Assembly (NCBI GenBank): GCA_017410605.1
Contig: JAFQQN010000005.1
Span: 44,741 to 108,740, forward strand
Source: Clostridia bacterium
GTDB lineage: Bacteria > Bacillota > Clostridia > Oscillospirales > Acutalibacteraceae
Direction: 5' to 3'
Length of the DNA stretch: 64,000 nucleotides
Part shown: piece after piece, positions 9,029 to 15,244 of the stretch
How positions within the stretch are numbered: the first letter of the stretch is position 1
Layout: each line of letters opens with the position of its first letter
Made by a program: the position numbers and the translations under genes
Notes under the pieces: model-generated
Database searches by the model: none
Told to the model about the DNA's origin: nothing
The model's input: only the letters and a program-made list of their open reading frames with translations

Positions 9029-10017
9029 TGAGAAAGATTAAAATTGCCCAAATAGGCTCTAATACAAATAGCCACGCGGTGCCGGTTTTCAAAAGCCTAG
9101 CAAAGCAGACAGATGTTTTCGATATTGTTGGCTACTGCCTACCTGAAAATGAGGAAGAGCGTCTGCCCGACCATCTTGAAACCTATAAAGATTATAAGCG
9201 CCTTACTTTGGAGGAAATTTTAAACGACCCCGAAATTGAGGCCGTTGCAATTGAAACCGATGAAATTTATCTCACAAAGTATGCCATAATGGCGGCAGAA
9301 CACAATAAACATATTCACATGGAAAAGCCGGGCACCTTTTGTTTAGAGGAATTTGAAAAGCTTATTTCAATTATGAAAAAAACTAAAAAGGTTTTTCATA
9401 CCGGCTATATGTATCGCTATAACCCCTATGTTAAGGAACTTATGGCCAAGGTTAAAAGCGGCGAGCTAGGTGACATTATAAGCGTTGAAGCCCAAATGAA
9501 CTGCTCTCATAAGCCAGAGGTAAGAAGGTGGCTTAAAGACTTCCCCGGAGGTATGATGTTCTTTTTAGGCTGTCACCTTATCGACCTTATTTTGCAAATT
9601 AAGGGAACACCAAAAAATATCATTCCCTTTAATAAATCAACAGGTAAAGACGGCATTATTGCCAAAGATTTTGCCTTTGCCGTTTTAGAATATGACAATG
9701 CAGTTTGCTTTGCCAAAACCTGCGCAAGTGAGCGCGGAGGTTTCTTGCGCCGTCAGCTTGTTGTAAGTGGAACCAAGGGCACAGTTGAGCTTAAGCCTTT
9801 TGAAATTTGTGTAGACGGAGGACAATATACCGGCAGAACCGAATACACATCTGAAAATTGGCAAGAAAAGGGTGATGAAAGCACAAGCGATTTTTATTAC
9901 CGCTTTGACGACATGCTTCATTCCTTTGCAAGAATGGTTGTGGGTGAGATAGAAAACCCCTATACCTGTGACTATGAGTTAGAGCTTTTTAAAACAGTAT
10001 TAAAATGCTGTGAATAG
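9028..10017 (+). CDS. Gfo/Idh/MocA-family oxidoreductase
   Basis: About 329 residues. The N-terminal Rossmann segment begins KIKIAQIGSN, the conserved Glu-Lys-Pro appears as HMEKPGTFCLEEF, and the C-terminal GFO-IDH-MocA domain follows (GYMYRYNPYVKEL, FPGGMMFFLGCHLIDLI with the catalytic-type His). The family oxidises or reduces sugars and inositols with NAD(P). The ATG overlaps the upstream TAA by one base, and a ribosome-site-like GGAG lies 10 bases before it. A strong terminator follows. With the MDR partner it forms a two-gene catabolic module behind an AraC regulator. Confidence 0.88.
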   Translation: MRKIKIAQIGSNTNSHAVPVFKSLAKQTDVFDIVGYCLPENEEERLPDHLETYKDYKRLTLEEILNDPEIEAVAIETDEIYLTKYAIMAAEHNKHIHMEKPGTFCLEEFEKLISIMKKTKKVFHTGYMYRYNPYVKELMAKVKSGELGDIISVEAQMNCSHKPEVRRWLKDFPGGMMFFLGCHLIDLILQIKGTPKNIIPFNKSTGKDGIIAKDFAFAVLEYDNAVCFAKTCASERGGFLRRQLVVSGTKGTVELKPFEICVDGGQYTGRTEYTSENWQEKGDESTSDFYYRFDDMLHSFARMVVGEIENPYTCDYELELFKTVLKCCE

Positions 10018-10028
10018 CAAAAAATTAA

Positions 10029-10055
10029 GAGCGCCTTTAAAAGGGCGCTCTTTTT
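10029..10055 (+). terminator. Intrinsic terminator of the MDR/Gfo-Idh operon
   Basis: Stem GAGCGCC/GGCGCTC with a heptamer-range A/T loop, then five T residues, starting 11 bases after the stop codon. Confidence 0.92.
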
Positions 10056-10232
10056 ACTGTTATTGTATTAAATAAGTGAGTTTACAAAATTTATCCTATA
10101 CTTTAATCCTTAACTGTGGTAAAAACCGCAACACTTTATAAGGCCGATAAAATCTACTTATCAAATCGCTTTTTAGTGTTTCGACAAACTAATATATTAA
10201 AGGCTAAAATGCAAATTAAGTGGTTTATAAAA
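10056..10232. other. Gene-free spacer
   Basis: A/T-rich sequence between the Gfo-Idh terminator and the first hairpin array. I see no open frame with a ribosome site, no tRNA and no repeat in it. It marks the outer edge of the tRNA-Trp-linked toxin cassette region. Confidence 0.5.
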
Positions 10233-10374
10233 TCACGGCGGAGCTATGTATATCATAATTGCGAAAGGGTTTTCAATACACACCTGAAGGTGTGATGAGA
10301 TACAAGGGCGGCTAGTCGCCCTTGATAATATACAGCCTGACGGCTGATGATATGCCATCGCTTCGCAATGGATA
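10233..10374. repeat. Mini-hairpin array C
   Basis: A chain of short stem-loops: CACACC/GGTGTG, AAGGGCG/CGCCCTT, AGCC/GGCT and CCAT/ATGG. Near-repeated linkers separate them: GATGAGATAC (starting inside the first stem end), GATAATATAC and GATGATATGC. A complementary-type linker, GTATATCAT, lies on the left side. Arrays A and B at 11397 and 12608 have the same architecture with other stem sequences. No coding function is seen. Confidence 0.65.
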
Positions 10375-10406
10375 AAAAAATCTCGTTCCGAAGAACGAGA
10401 TTTTTT
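10375..10406 (-). terminator. UUCG-capped terminator, copy C
   Basis: An 8-bp perfect stem TCTCGTTC/GAACGAGA with a 4-base loop reads C(UUCG)G on the minus strand and is flanked by A and T runs. It ends the barstar copy 1 transcript. Adjacent bases up to about 10440 repeat the tRNA-Trp 3' end. Confidence 0.85.
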
Positions 10407-10440
10407 GGCAGGGGCAGAGCGTTGCCCGTAATATCCACAA
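10402..10440. repeat. tRNA-Trp 3'-end-like direct repeat, copy C
   Basis: It contains TGGCAGGGGCAG, the 3' end (acceptor strand plus CCA) of the tRNA-Trp at 12822-12897, followed by a short GGGCA-type hairpin region ending ATATCCACAA. The same block recurs at 11602-11641. Such copies of a tRNA 3' end look like attachment-site remnants; this is an inference. Confidence 0.55.
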
Positions 10441-10471
10441 TATTTAAATTTTTGCTGCATAATAAGGGTTA

Positions 10472-10759
10472 CTAAGAAATTATTTCATAAACAAAATCAC
10501 GAAAATTGTATTCTTTATTAAATTCAATTTTTCGTTCTAATATCTCATGCATTTTAATTATATGCTTTTCAAAATCGTTAGACAATGTATTTTCTCCTGT
10601 TATTAGAACCTTATCGGCATCACATTCACTCCATAATAAATCCCAAAAAGCATCCCAGTTTTTTCCATACCATTCAGGAAAATCGAAAACAATTCTTATT
10701 CTTTCATGTAATTCACTTAATGTTTTGCAACCAGTTAAATCTAACTCTATTATTTTCAT
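10472..10759 (-). CDS. Barstar-family RNase inhibitor, copy 1
   Basis: 95 residues matching barstar: IELDLTGCKTLSELHERI, then the diagnostic FPEWYGKNWDAFWDLL (helix-loop with the Tyr, Asn and Trp of the barnase-binding face) and an acidic C-terminal half. Barstar binds barnase-type RNase and blocks its active site in the cytoplasm. The gene begins 14 bases after the stop of the degraded toxin copy 1, so it remains apparently intact while its toxin partner is damaged. Compared with copy 2 the fold motif is kept but most residues differ, indicating separate histories. Confidence 0.88.
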   Translation of the reverse strand: MKIIELDLTGCKTLSELHERIRIVFDFPEWYGKNWDAFWDLLWSECDADKVLITGENTLSNDFEKHIIKMHEILERKIEFNKEYNFRDFVYEIIS

Positions 10760-10773
10760 AGTAAATGGCTCCC

Positions 10774-11277
10774 TTATATTATTTCATAAAATGTTTTGTA
10801 ATGGTCATAGGTTACGAATATTAGTCCGTCGTTAGACCAAAGTATTCTTTCTGAATTTCGTTTGCCTATTTTATAATTGATATCCGCCTCATACCATATC
10901 CTACCCAATGTTTCAGGCAGGTGTCCATTGTCGTTGCGATATTTTCCTGAATATATCATCTTATTGTTCACAAAATTCGAAGGCCATTTGCCTGGTTTCC
11001 AACCTTTTAAAAACGCCGCATAATCGCTTATATAATATTCAGGCAAATTACCTGGATATTTCAATCAAAAATCCGCTCCATCTAATTTATTGTCAGTTGC
11101 GGTGCCTGCTTTTAAGGCTTCCATTATTTTAATAACACAACGACAGAATGGATGGATTGGTGGTTTTGGAATTGGCGTTTCTGTGAGTCCATATATTTTT
11201 CCGTGCATTTCTTCGCAAGAAATACACCTTTTAGAGTCATCACAACTAATTCAATGCTTATAATTTTTTGATAACAT
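10774..11277 (-). pseudogene. MuF-like/barnase toxin, copy 1, with two in-frame TGA codons
   Basis: Read through, this is 167 residues that align without gaps shifting frame to the intact copy 2: MLSKNYKH-stop-ISCDDSKRCISCEE, then HPFCRCVIKIM, the linker KAGTATDNKLDGADF-stop, and a full barnase domain. The stops are TGA at 11251-11253 (TGG in copy 2) and TGA at 11065-11067 (TGC in copy 2). The barnase part keeps catalytic-type residues: Glu in WYEADINY, the two Arg in GKRNSERI, His in YDHYKTF. A TTG directly after the second stop (11064), with a weak GGAG upstream, could restart translation of a 96-residue RNase domain. Apart from the stops the gene shows no decay. Confidence 0.8.
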
Positions 11278-11336
11278 AATTACTCCTTATTGTAATAAAT
11301 TAAAGCTAGCTTCGCATTTATTATATAAGGAATTAA

Positions 11337-11468
11337 ATTGATTTTCCCCCACCAATTTTAGACTGTAATTATTATAATATATGAGATGGCAAAAATCAAC
11401 ACGAAGTGTTGGATGTAATCCGACGAAGTCGGTATGTAATCATCACAAAGTGATGTATGTAATCAATC
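11337..11468. repeat. 132-bp near-identical flank, copy A
   Basis: By eye it matches 12548-12679 with a single mismatch (A for G). On the minus strand it contains the probable toxin promoter (TATAAT-like, near 11375-11385) and the left part of hairpin array A. The coding genes on either side are far more diverged than this block. Confidence 0.85.
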
Positions 11469-11573
11469 CGAAAGAGGACCTTACAAGTCTTACTACTTGA
11501 TGACATACCATTTGCTCTGCAAACGGATTACATACGCCTTGCGGCGATTACACACCAATCCTTCGGATTGGAT
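11397..11573. repeat. Mini-hairpin array A
   Basis: Stem-loops CAACAC/GTGTTG, CCGAC/GTCGG and CATCAC/GTGATG have 3-base loops and are separated by TATGTAAT-type linkers. On the right side come CAAGT/ACTTG, a CCATTTGC/GCAAACGG hairpin with mismatch, CGCC/GGCG and CCAATCC/GGATTGG, separated by linkers of the reverse-complement type ATTACATAC. The linker orientation therefore flips at the centre, making the array quasi-palindromic. Confidence 0.75.
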
Positions 11574-11607
11574 AAAAAATCCCCGTTCCGAAGAACGAGG
11601 ATTTTTT
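11574..11607 (-). terminator. UUCG-capped terminator, copy A
   Basis: The stem around CGTTC/GAACG reads C(UUCG)G at its tip on the minus strand and has A and T runs on both sides. It terminates the cassette 2 (toxin-barstar) transcript. The adjacent bases to 11641 repeat the tRNA-Trp 3' end and a GGGCAG/CTGCCC hairpin. Confidence 0.85.
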
Positions 11608-11641
11608 GGCAGGGGCAGAGCGCTGCCCGTTATATCCACAA
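11602..11641. repeat. tRNA-Trp 3'-end-like direct repeat, copy A
   Basis: It carries TGGCAGGGGCAG (CCA plus acceptor strand of tRNA-Trp), then GCGCTGCCC and ATATCCACAA, as in copy C at 10402. With the terminator and array it forms the boundary module of each toxin cassette. Confidence 0.6.
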
Positions 11642-11642
11642 T

Positions 11643-11969
11643 TTATGAGATTATTTTATAAGTAAAATTTGGAGTTTCTTCCTTTACATCATCTAGCACC
11701 TCAAATAATTCTTTAGTAGCTTCTTTTAAAGTTTTTTCTAAGCTATTAAGATTATGTATTTGAACCTCAATATCACCCATATCATCAAAAAGCCCCTCTA
11801 GTAAATCCCAAAGAGCATCCGGGTTCTCACCATAATATTCAGGCAAACCGAATTTCACCTTAAAAACCTTATGTATTTCTCCTAAATATTTACATTTGGA
11901 AAAATCTAACATTATGGGATTTTCAGTTATTCCTTTATACTTATAAAAATCTTGACTTTTATTATTCAT
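11643..11969 (-). CDS. Barstar-family RNase inhibitor, copy 2
   Basis: 108 residues with the barstar pattern LDFSKCKYLGEIHKVFKVK then FGLPEYYGENPDALWDLLEG, followed by an acidic helix-rich half. It starts 12 bases after the intact toxin stop, so toxin and inhibitor are co-transcribed. The tip of the binding segment (GENPDALWDLL) matches barstar well. It should neutralise the barnase domain of the neighbouring 168-residue toxin; cross-protection against copy 1 cannot be judged. Confidence 0.88.
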   Translation of the reverse strand: MNNKSQDFYKYKGITENPIMLDFSKCKYLGEIHKVFKVKFGLPEYYGENPDALWDLLEGLFDDMGDIEVQIHNLNSLEKTLKEATKELFEVLDDVKEETPNFTYKIIS

Positions 11970-11981
11970 AATTTTTCGCCT

Positions 11982-12488
11982 CTAGATTATTTCATAAAAT
12001 GTTTTATAGTGATCGTATGTTACAAAAATCAAACCATCGTTAGACCAAAGGATTCTTTTTAAATCCCTGTATCCCGATTTATAATTAATATCAGCTTCAT
12101 ACCATATTCTTCTGGGAGAAACCGGTAAATGTCCGTTTATATTTTTGTATATACCTTTTGTTAGCATTTTATTTGGTGCAACTAAATTTAAATTTCCTAA
12201 CATTGGTTTATATCCCAAGGTTTTTGCTTCACTATACGTAATATAATATTTGGGTAGTTTTCCATTATATTTTAAGCAAAAATCAGCACCATCCAGTTTA
12301 TTATCGGTTGCTGTGCCTGCTTTTAAGGCTTCCATTATTTTAACAACACAACGGCAAAAAGGATGGAGCGGTGGTTCGGGATTAGGTGTTTCGTATATAC
12401 CATAGATTTTTCCGTGCTCTTTTAAACAAGGAACACAAGTTTTTGGATCTAACCTACTAATCCAATGTTTATAGTTTTTAGATAACAT
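11982..12488 (-). CDS. MuF-like N-cap fused to barnase-type RNase toxin
   Basis: 168 residues. Residues 1-52 resemble the C-terminal Cys/His motif of phage head-morphogenesis (Mu gpF / SPP1 gp7) proteins: WISRLDPKTCVPCLKEHGK then PPLHPFCRCVVKIM, i.e. CxxC and HPxCRC, probably zinc-binding. A linker (KAGTATDNKLDGADFC) leads to a barnase domain, residues about 78-168: KLPKYYITYSEAKTLGY, then WYEADINY with the catalytic Glu, GYRDLKRILWS with two Arg, and YDHYKTFYEII with the catalytic His. Barnase-type RNases cleave RNA. A barstar gene lies 12 bases downstream. The protein is far shorter than a full phage MuF toxin, so this is a toxin-tip cassette. No secretion signal is seen. The ATG is preceded by AAGGAG. 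Confidence 0.85.
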   Translation of the reverse strand: MLSKNYKHWISRLDPKTCVPCLKEHGKIYGIYETPNPEPPLHPFCRCVVKIMEALKAGTATDNKLDGADFCLKYNGKLPKYYITYSEAKTLGYKPMLGNLNLVAPNKMLTKGIYKNINGHLPVSPRRIWYEADINYKSGYRDLKRILWSNDGLIFVTYDHYKTFYEII

Positions 12489-12547
12489 AAATACTCCTTA
12501 ATATAATAATTTAAAGCTAGCTTTGAGTTTATTATATAAGAAGTTTA

Positions 12548-12679
12548 ATTGATTTTCCCCCACCAATTTTAGACTGTGATTATTATAATATATGAGATGG
12601 CAAAAATCAACACGAAGTGTTGGATGTAATCCGACGAAGTCGGTATGTAATCATCACAAAGTGATGTATGTAATCAATC
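12548..12679. repeat. 132-bp near-identical flank, copy B
   Basis: Near-exact duplicate of 11337-11468 (one visible mismatch). It holds the probable minus-strand promoter (TATAAT-like at about 12585-12595) of the intact toxin and the left half of hairpin array B. Confidence 0.85.
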
Positions 12680-12788
12680 TGAAGGAAATAAACATACAAG
12701 TCTTGCGCCTTGATGACATACCGTTTGCAGGGCAAACGAATTACATACTCGCTAACGCGAGATTACATACCAATCCTTCGGATTGTAT
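12608..12788. repeat. Mini-hairpin array B
   Basis: The left half is identical to array A. In the right half the hairpins differ in sequence but keep pairing: CGTTTGC/GCAAACG, CTCGC/GCGAG and CAATCC/GGATTG with loops of 3-4 bases. They are separated by AATTACATAC and GATTACATAC, the inverse of the GTATGTAATC linkers on the left. Stem replacement with pairing retained argues for a structural role. Confidence 0.75.
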
Positions 12789-12822
12789 AAAAAATCCCCG
12801 TTCCGAAGAACGAGGATTTTTT
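12789..12822 (-). terminator. UUCG-capped terminator directly after tRNA-Trp
   Basis: The CGTTC/GAACG stem with a C(UUCG)G tip on the minus strand is followed by a T-run; the first bases after the encoded CCA are the A-run of this hairpin. The same element is copied at 10375 and 11574. Confidence 0.85.
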
Positions 12823-12897
12823 GGCAGGGGCAGAAGGACTCGAACCCTCGACGCACGGTTTTGGAGACCGACGCTCTACCAACTGAGCTATACCCCT
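12822..12897 (-). tRNA. tRNA-Trp (anticodon CCA)
   Basis: A 76-base cloverleaf with acceptor AGGGGTA/TGCCCCT, D-arm AGCTCAGTTGGTAGAGC, anticodon loop CTCCAAA, T-arm GGGTTCGAGTCC, discriminator G and an encoded CCA. Its 3' end is repeated at the two cassette boundaries downstream, which suggests it served as an integration or recombination point. Confidence 0.95.
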
Positions 12898-12931
12898 ATA
12901 TTATTAATTTTTACTGTGTTACATTATGTCT

Positions 12932-13049
12932 CGGGTTTTGCCCTCTTGTGGTACCCGAAATTCATTTTGTCTTGGAGCGACAATGAATTTCGACCACTGC
13001 GCCAACAAATTCTCGCTTCTTCTGCCACTAGCAGCGCTTGAATTTGTTG
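12932..13049. other. Two-hairpin element between tRNA genes
   Basis: An 11-bp perfect stem (12956-12966 with 12982-12992) has an outer GTGG/CCAC pairing (12948-12951 with 12994-12997). A second, 10-bp perfect stem lies at 13003-13012 with 13040-13049. Alternative pairing CGGGT/ACCCG at 12932-12957 competes with the first hairpin. The element directly abuts the chimeric tRNA remnant. No protein function is credible here. Confidence 0.6.
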
Positions 13050-13051
13050 CC

Positions 13052-13101
13052 CGACGCACGGTTTTATCAGACCGACGCTCTACCAACTGAGCTATACCCC
13101 T
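13052..13101 (-). pseudogene. tRNA-Trp-derived tRNA pseudogene with altered anticodon loop
   Basis: About 50 bases match the 5' two-thirds of the neighbouring tRNA-Trp (acceptor, D-arm, anticodon stem), but the loop reads CTGATAAA, eight bases, where tRNA-Trp has CTCCAAA. After GTGCGTCG the T-arm and 3' acceptor strand are missing and replaced by the hairpin element at 12932-13049. It cannot form a normal cloverleaf. Confidence 0.75.
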
Positions 13102-13126
13102 ATACATTTCAATATGCGGAATTTAA

Positions 13127-13203
13127 TGGTGGGCCATCAGGGACTCGAACCCCGGACCGACCGGTTATGAGCCGGTTGCTCTAACCAACTGAGCTAATGG
13201 CCC
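13127..13203 (-). tRNA. tRNA with CAT anticodon (Met or Ile2)
   Basis: A 77-base cloverleaf with acceptor GGGCCAT/ATGGCCC, anticodon loop CTCATAA, T-loop GGTTCGAGTCC and an encoded CCA. A CAT anticodon may be elongator Met or lysidine-modified Ile. It lacks the initiator-type unpaired first position, but Met and Ile2 are not separable here. Confidence 0.93.
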
Positions 13204-13306
13204 GCATAGAAATTCTTGCGGTGTTTTAAAACGTCGCAAGAATTATTATACATAACAAACTATGTTTTGTCAACCAAAAAATTAATCTTTTTAAGAAAAA
13301 TTATAA

Positions 13307-14248
13307 CTACTTATCAATACGTCCGTAAAGAGGCATTGAATCAGCATCTTTTACCGGTGCTCGTTCAGGGTCAACCTGGGGCTTGTAAACTTCTCTACGA
13401 GTTGAGCGACCGCCTCTTTGACGGTTATAGCCACCCTTTGAACCTCTGTAATCATTACGAGGACGGGGTTCTTTTCCCTCAGGTGCAATAACAACCCTTC
13501 TGGATGCACCCTCACCAAAGGAGGTTGAAGTAACACCTTCAATCTCTTGAACGGCTGTATGAATAATTCTTCTTTCATATGGATTCATAGGCTCTAAAGT
13601 TCGGCACTTGTCGGTTTTAATAGCCTGTTCAGACATACGCTTAGCAAGTGCGATAAGTGTCTGCTCTCTCTTTTGGCGAAAATCTCCTGTATTAAGAACA
13701 ACTCTATAATATCCGTTAACACCTGCATTGGCAGCAAGAGATACAAGATACTGAAGCGCATCTAAGGTTTCACCGCGATGACCAATAACTACACCTAGGC
13801 CTTCGCCGGAAAGGGTAATCTGAGAGCCACCGGTAATTTCTGCAACAGCAATTTCAATATTGTTGCAGCCTAACTTTTCGAGAATAGTTTTAAGGTATGC
13901 AACCCCCTTGCCTGCAGGAGTATTCTGTTCCAACTCATCGGCAGGAATAAATTTGAGTTCGGTCTTTTTTTCCTCTGTCTTAACTTCTGTCTTTTTATCG
14001 GCATTCTTTTTGGCTTCTGGCTTTTTATTTGTCTTTGCTTTAGTAGCCTTCCCAGGCTTAGGGTCAGGAACTTCAACCGAAACCTTTACCTTTGCAGGGC
14101 TTCCGCCAAAAAGTCCCAAGGTTTTCTTTTTAGGAAGAGCAACAACCTCAACCTGAACCTCCTCTTCAAAAGAAACATTAAGCTCTGCCAAGGCCTTCTC
14201 CTTAGCTTCTTCAACTGTGTCGGCTATGCCGATTGCCTCTTTAATCAA
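13307..14248 (-). CDS. jag: RNA-binding protein Jag/KhpB (SpoIIIJ-associated)
   Basis: 313 residues. Jag N-terminal domain (IKEAIGIADTVEEAKEKAL), then a Lys/Glu-rich linker (about 75-110), a KH domain with the GxxG-type loop VIGHRGETLDALQYL, and an R3H domain (MNPYERRIIHTAVQ, then EGASRRVVI). The Arg/Gly-rich tail is basic. It binds RNA in the cytoplasm, working with KhpA in cell-envelope control. The start is the TTG 8 bases after GGAGG; an upstream TTG overlaps the ribosome site. It is the last gene of the rpmH cluster, immediately downstream of its usual partner yidC. Confidence 0.95.
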   Translation of the reverse strand: MIKEAIGIADTVEEAKEKALAELNVSFEEEVQVEVVALPKKKTLGLFGGSPAKVKVSVEVPDPKPGKATKAKTNKKPEAKKNADKKTEVKTEEKKTELKFIPADELEQNTPAGKGVAYLKTILEKLGCNNIEIAVAEITGGSQITLSGEGLGVVIGHRGETLDALQYLVSLAANAGVNGYYRVVLNTGDFRQKREQTLIALAKRMSEQAIKTDKCRTLEPMNPYERRIIHTAVQEIEGVTSTSFGEGASRRVVIAPEGKEPRPRNDYRGSKGGYNRQRGGRSTRREVYKPQVDPERAPVKDADSMPLYGRIDK

Positions 14249-14299
14249 AACAACTTCCTCCAATTTTATGTTTTAAGCTGAAAAATACAGCAAATAGTT

Positions 14300-15202
14300 T
14301 TATTTATTTAAACCCTTGTCCTTAATTGCTTTTTCTTCTTTATATCTTGAATAAAGCTCTTTGGTTTGCTCATTTGCAATCATTTTATTAGGGCCGTAGC
14401 AGGTTTGAATTACTGTCTGTATTCCGCCGGAAATAAGGCTGGAACAAGCCCAATAGAAACCGGCAGCAGAAGAAACTGTGAAGCCAATGAAAAGCGAGAT
14501 AAGAGGCATTGTGAGCATCATACCTGTCATACTTGGGGCATCAGGGTTAGTCTTCTTCTGAATACAAAGGGTAACAAGGCTTGTAAGCATTGCAGCAGCA
14601 AAAGCCATTACGGGAATAAGCCAGTTAAGCTCGAAATTGTTGATTATATCAATATTAAACTCAGGCTTAGAGGTAAGGTCTATGCCAAGAAAATTAAAGT
14701 TTACACTATTAAGCTTTTCGGCTATTTCTTCATAGCCTGCAGGGTTTTTATTAATTTTACTAATAATTTCGGTTTGAATAAGATATTCGTTTGCACCGGT
14801 GATTCCAAGGCTTTGCTGAGCGGCGGCAATGGCCTCCTTGCTGACACCTACAATATAAGTAAGTGGCTTTAAAACAACCTGATAAATACCTAACATAATA
14901 GGAAGACGGATAAGCATAGGAAGACAACCGCCCGACATAGAAATGTTTTCCTCTTGATAGAGCTTTTGCATTTCCATACTGTATTTTTGACGGTCATCGC
15001 CGTATTTTTTCTTAAGCTCATCGAGTTTAGGCTTAATACGTGCTTGTGCCATAGATGATTTTTGAGTTTTTATGTTAAGCGGAATAAGCAATAAATTAAT
15101 AACCAATGTAAACATAAAAACCGCAGCGGCAAAATTACCACTGAATAGATAGCTGAACTGTTGTAAAACCCAACCAAGGGGCTTTAAAAGAAAATCAAAC
15201 AT
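14300..15202 (-). CDS. yidC: Membrane protein insertase YidC/OxaA
   Basis: 300 residues, no lipobox or large periplasmic domain, as in Gram-positive forms. The first membrane segment VFMFTLVINLLLIPLNIKTQ carries on into the cytoplasmic helical hairpin (KKYGDDRQKYSMEMQKLYQ). The conserved SGGCLPMLIRLPIMLGIYQVV follows, then further membrane spans at about residues 195-215 and 225-270. It inserts proteins into the membrane alone or with Sec. It sits between yidD and jag. Confidence 0.97.
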   Translation of the reverse strand: MFDFLLKPLGWVLQQFSYLFSGNFAAAVFMFTLVINLLLIPLNIKTQKSSMAQARIKPKLDELKKKYGDDRQKYSMEMQKLYQEENISMSGGCLPMLIRLPIMLGIYQVVLKPLTYIVGVSKEAIAAAQQSLGITGANEYLIQTEIISKINKNPAGYEEIAEKLNSVNFNFLGIDLTSKPEFNIDIINNFELNWLIPVMAFAAAMLTSLVTLCIQKKTNPDAPSMTGMMLTMPLISLFIGFTVSSAAGFYWACSSLISGGIQTVIQTCYGPNKMIANEQTKELYSRYKEEKAIKDKGLNK

Positions 15203-15244
15203 AGAAATTCAACTCCGATTTTTAATATACAAATGCCACAGGCA

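Noticed and set aside
10774..11277. Reassignment of TGA to Trp or selenocysteine in this genome
   Set aside because: Confident genes end in TGA (pyridoxamine kinase at 31690, tcdA at 30996, the DnaD-like gene at 62813), so TGA is a normal stop. No SECIS-like element was identified.
10233..12800. CRISPR array
   Set aside because: The linkers are only 8-10 bases, the units between them are self-complementary and of uneven size, and no cas gene is present.
10402..12900. Complete prophage or integrative element at tRNA-Trp
   Set aside because: No integrase, excisionase, replication or capsid gene lies in the region; only the toxin tip resembles a phage gene.
12592..13107. Open frames over the hairpin array and tRNA cluster
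   Set aside because: They consist of antisense tRNA and repeat sequence, lack ribosome sites, and read like the usual tRNA-antisense shadow proteins.
13860..14156. Plus-strand frame inside jag
   Set aside because: Antisense of the Lys-rich jag linker; low complexity and no ribosome site.
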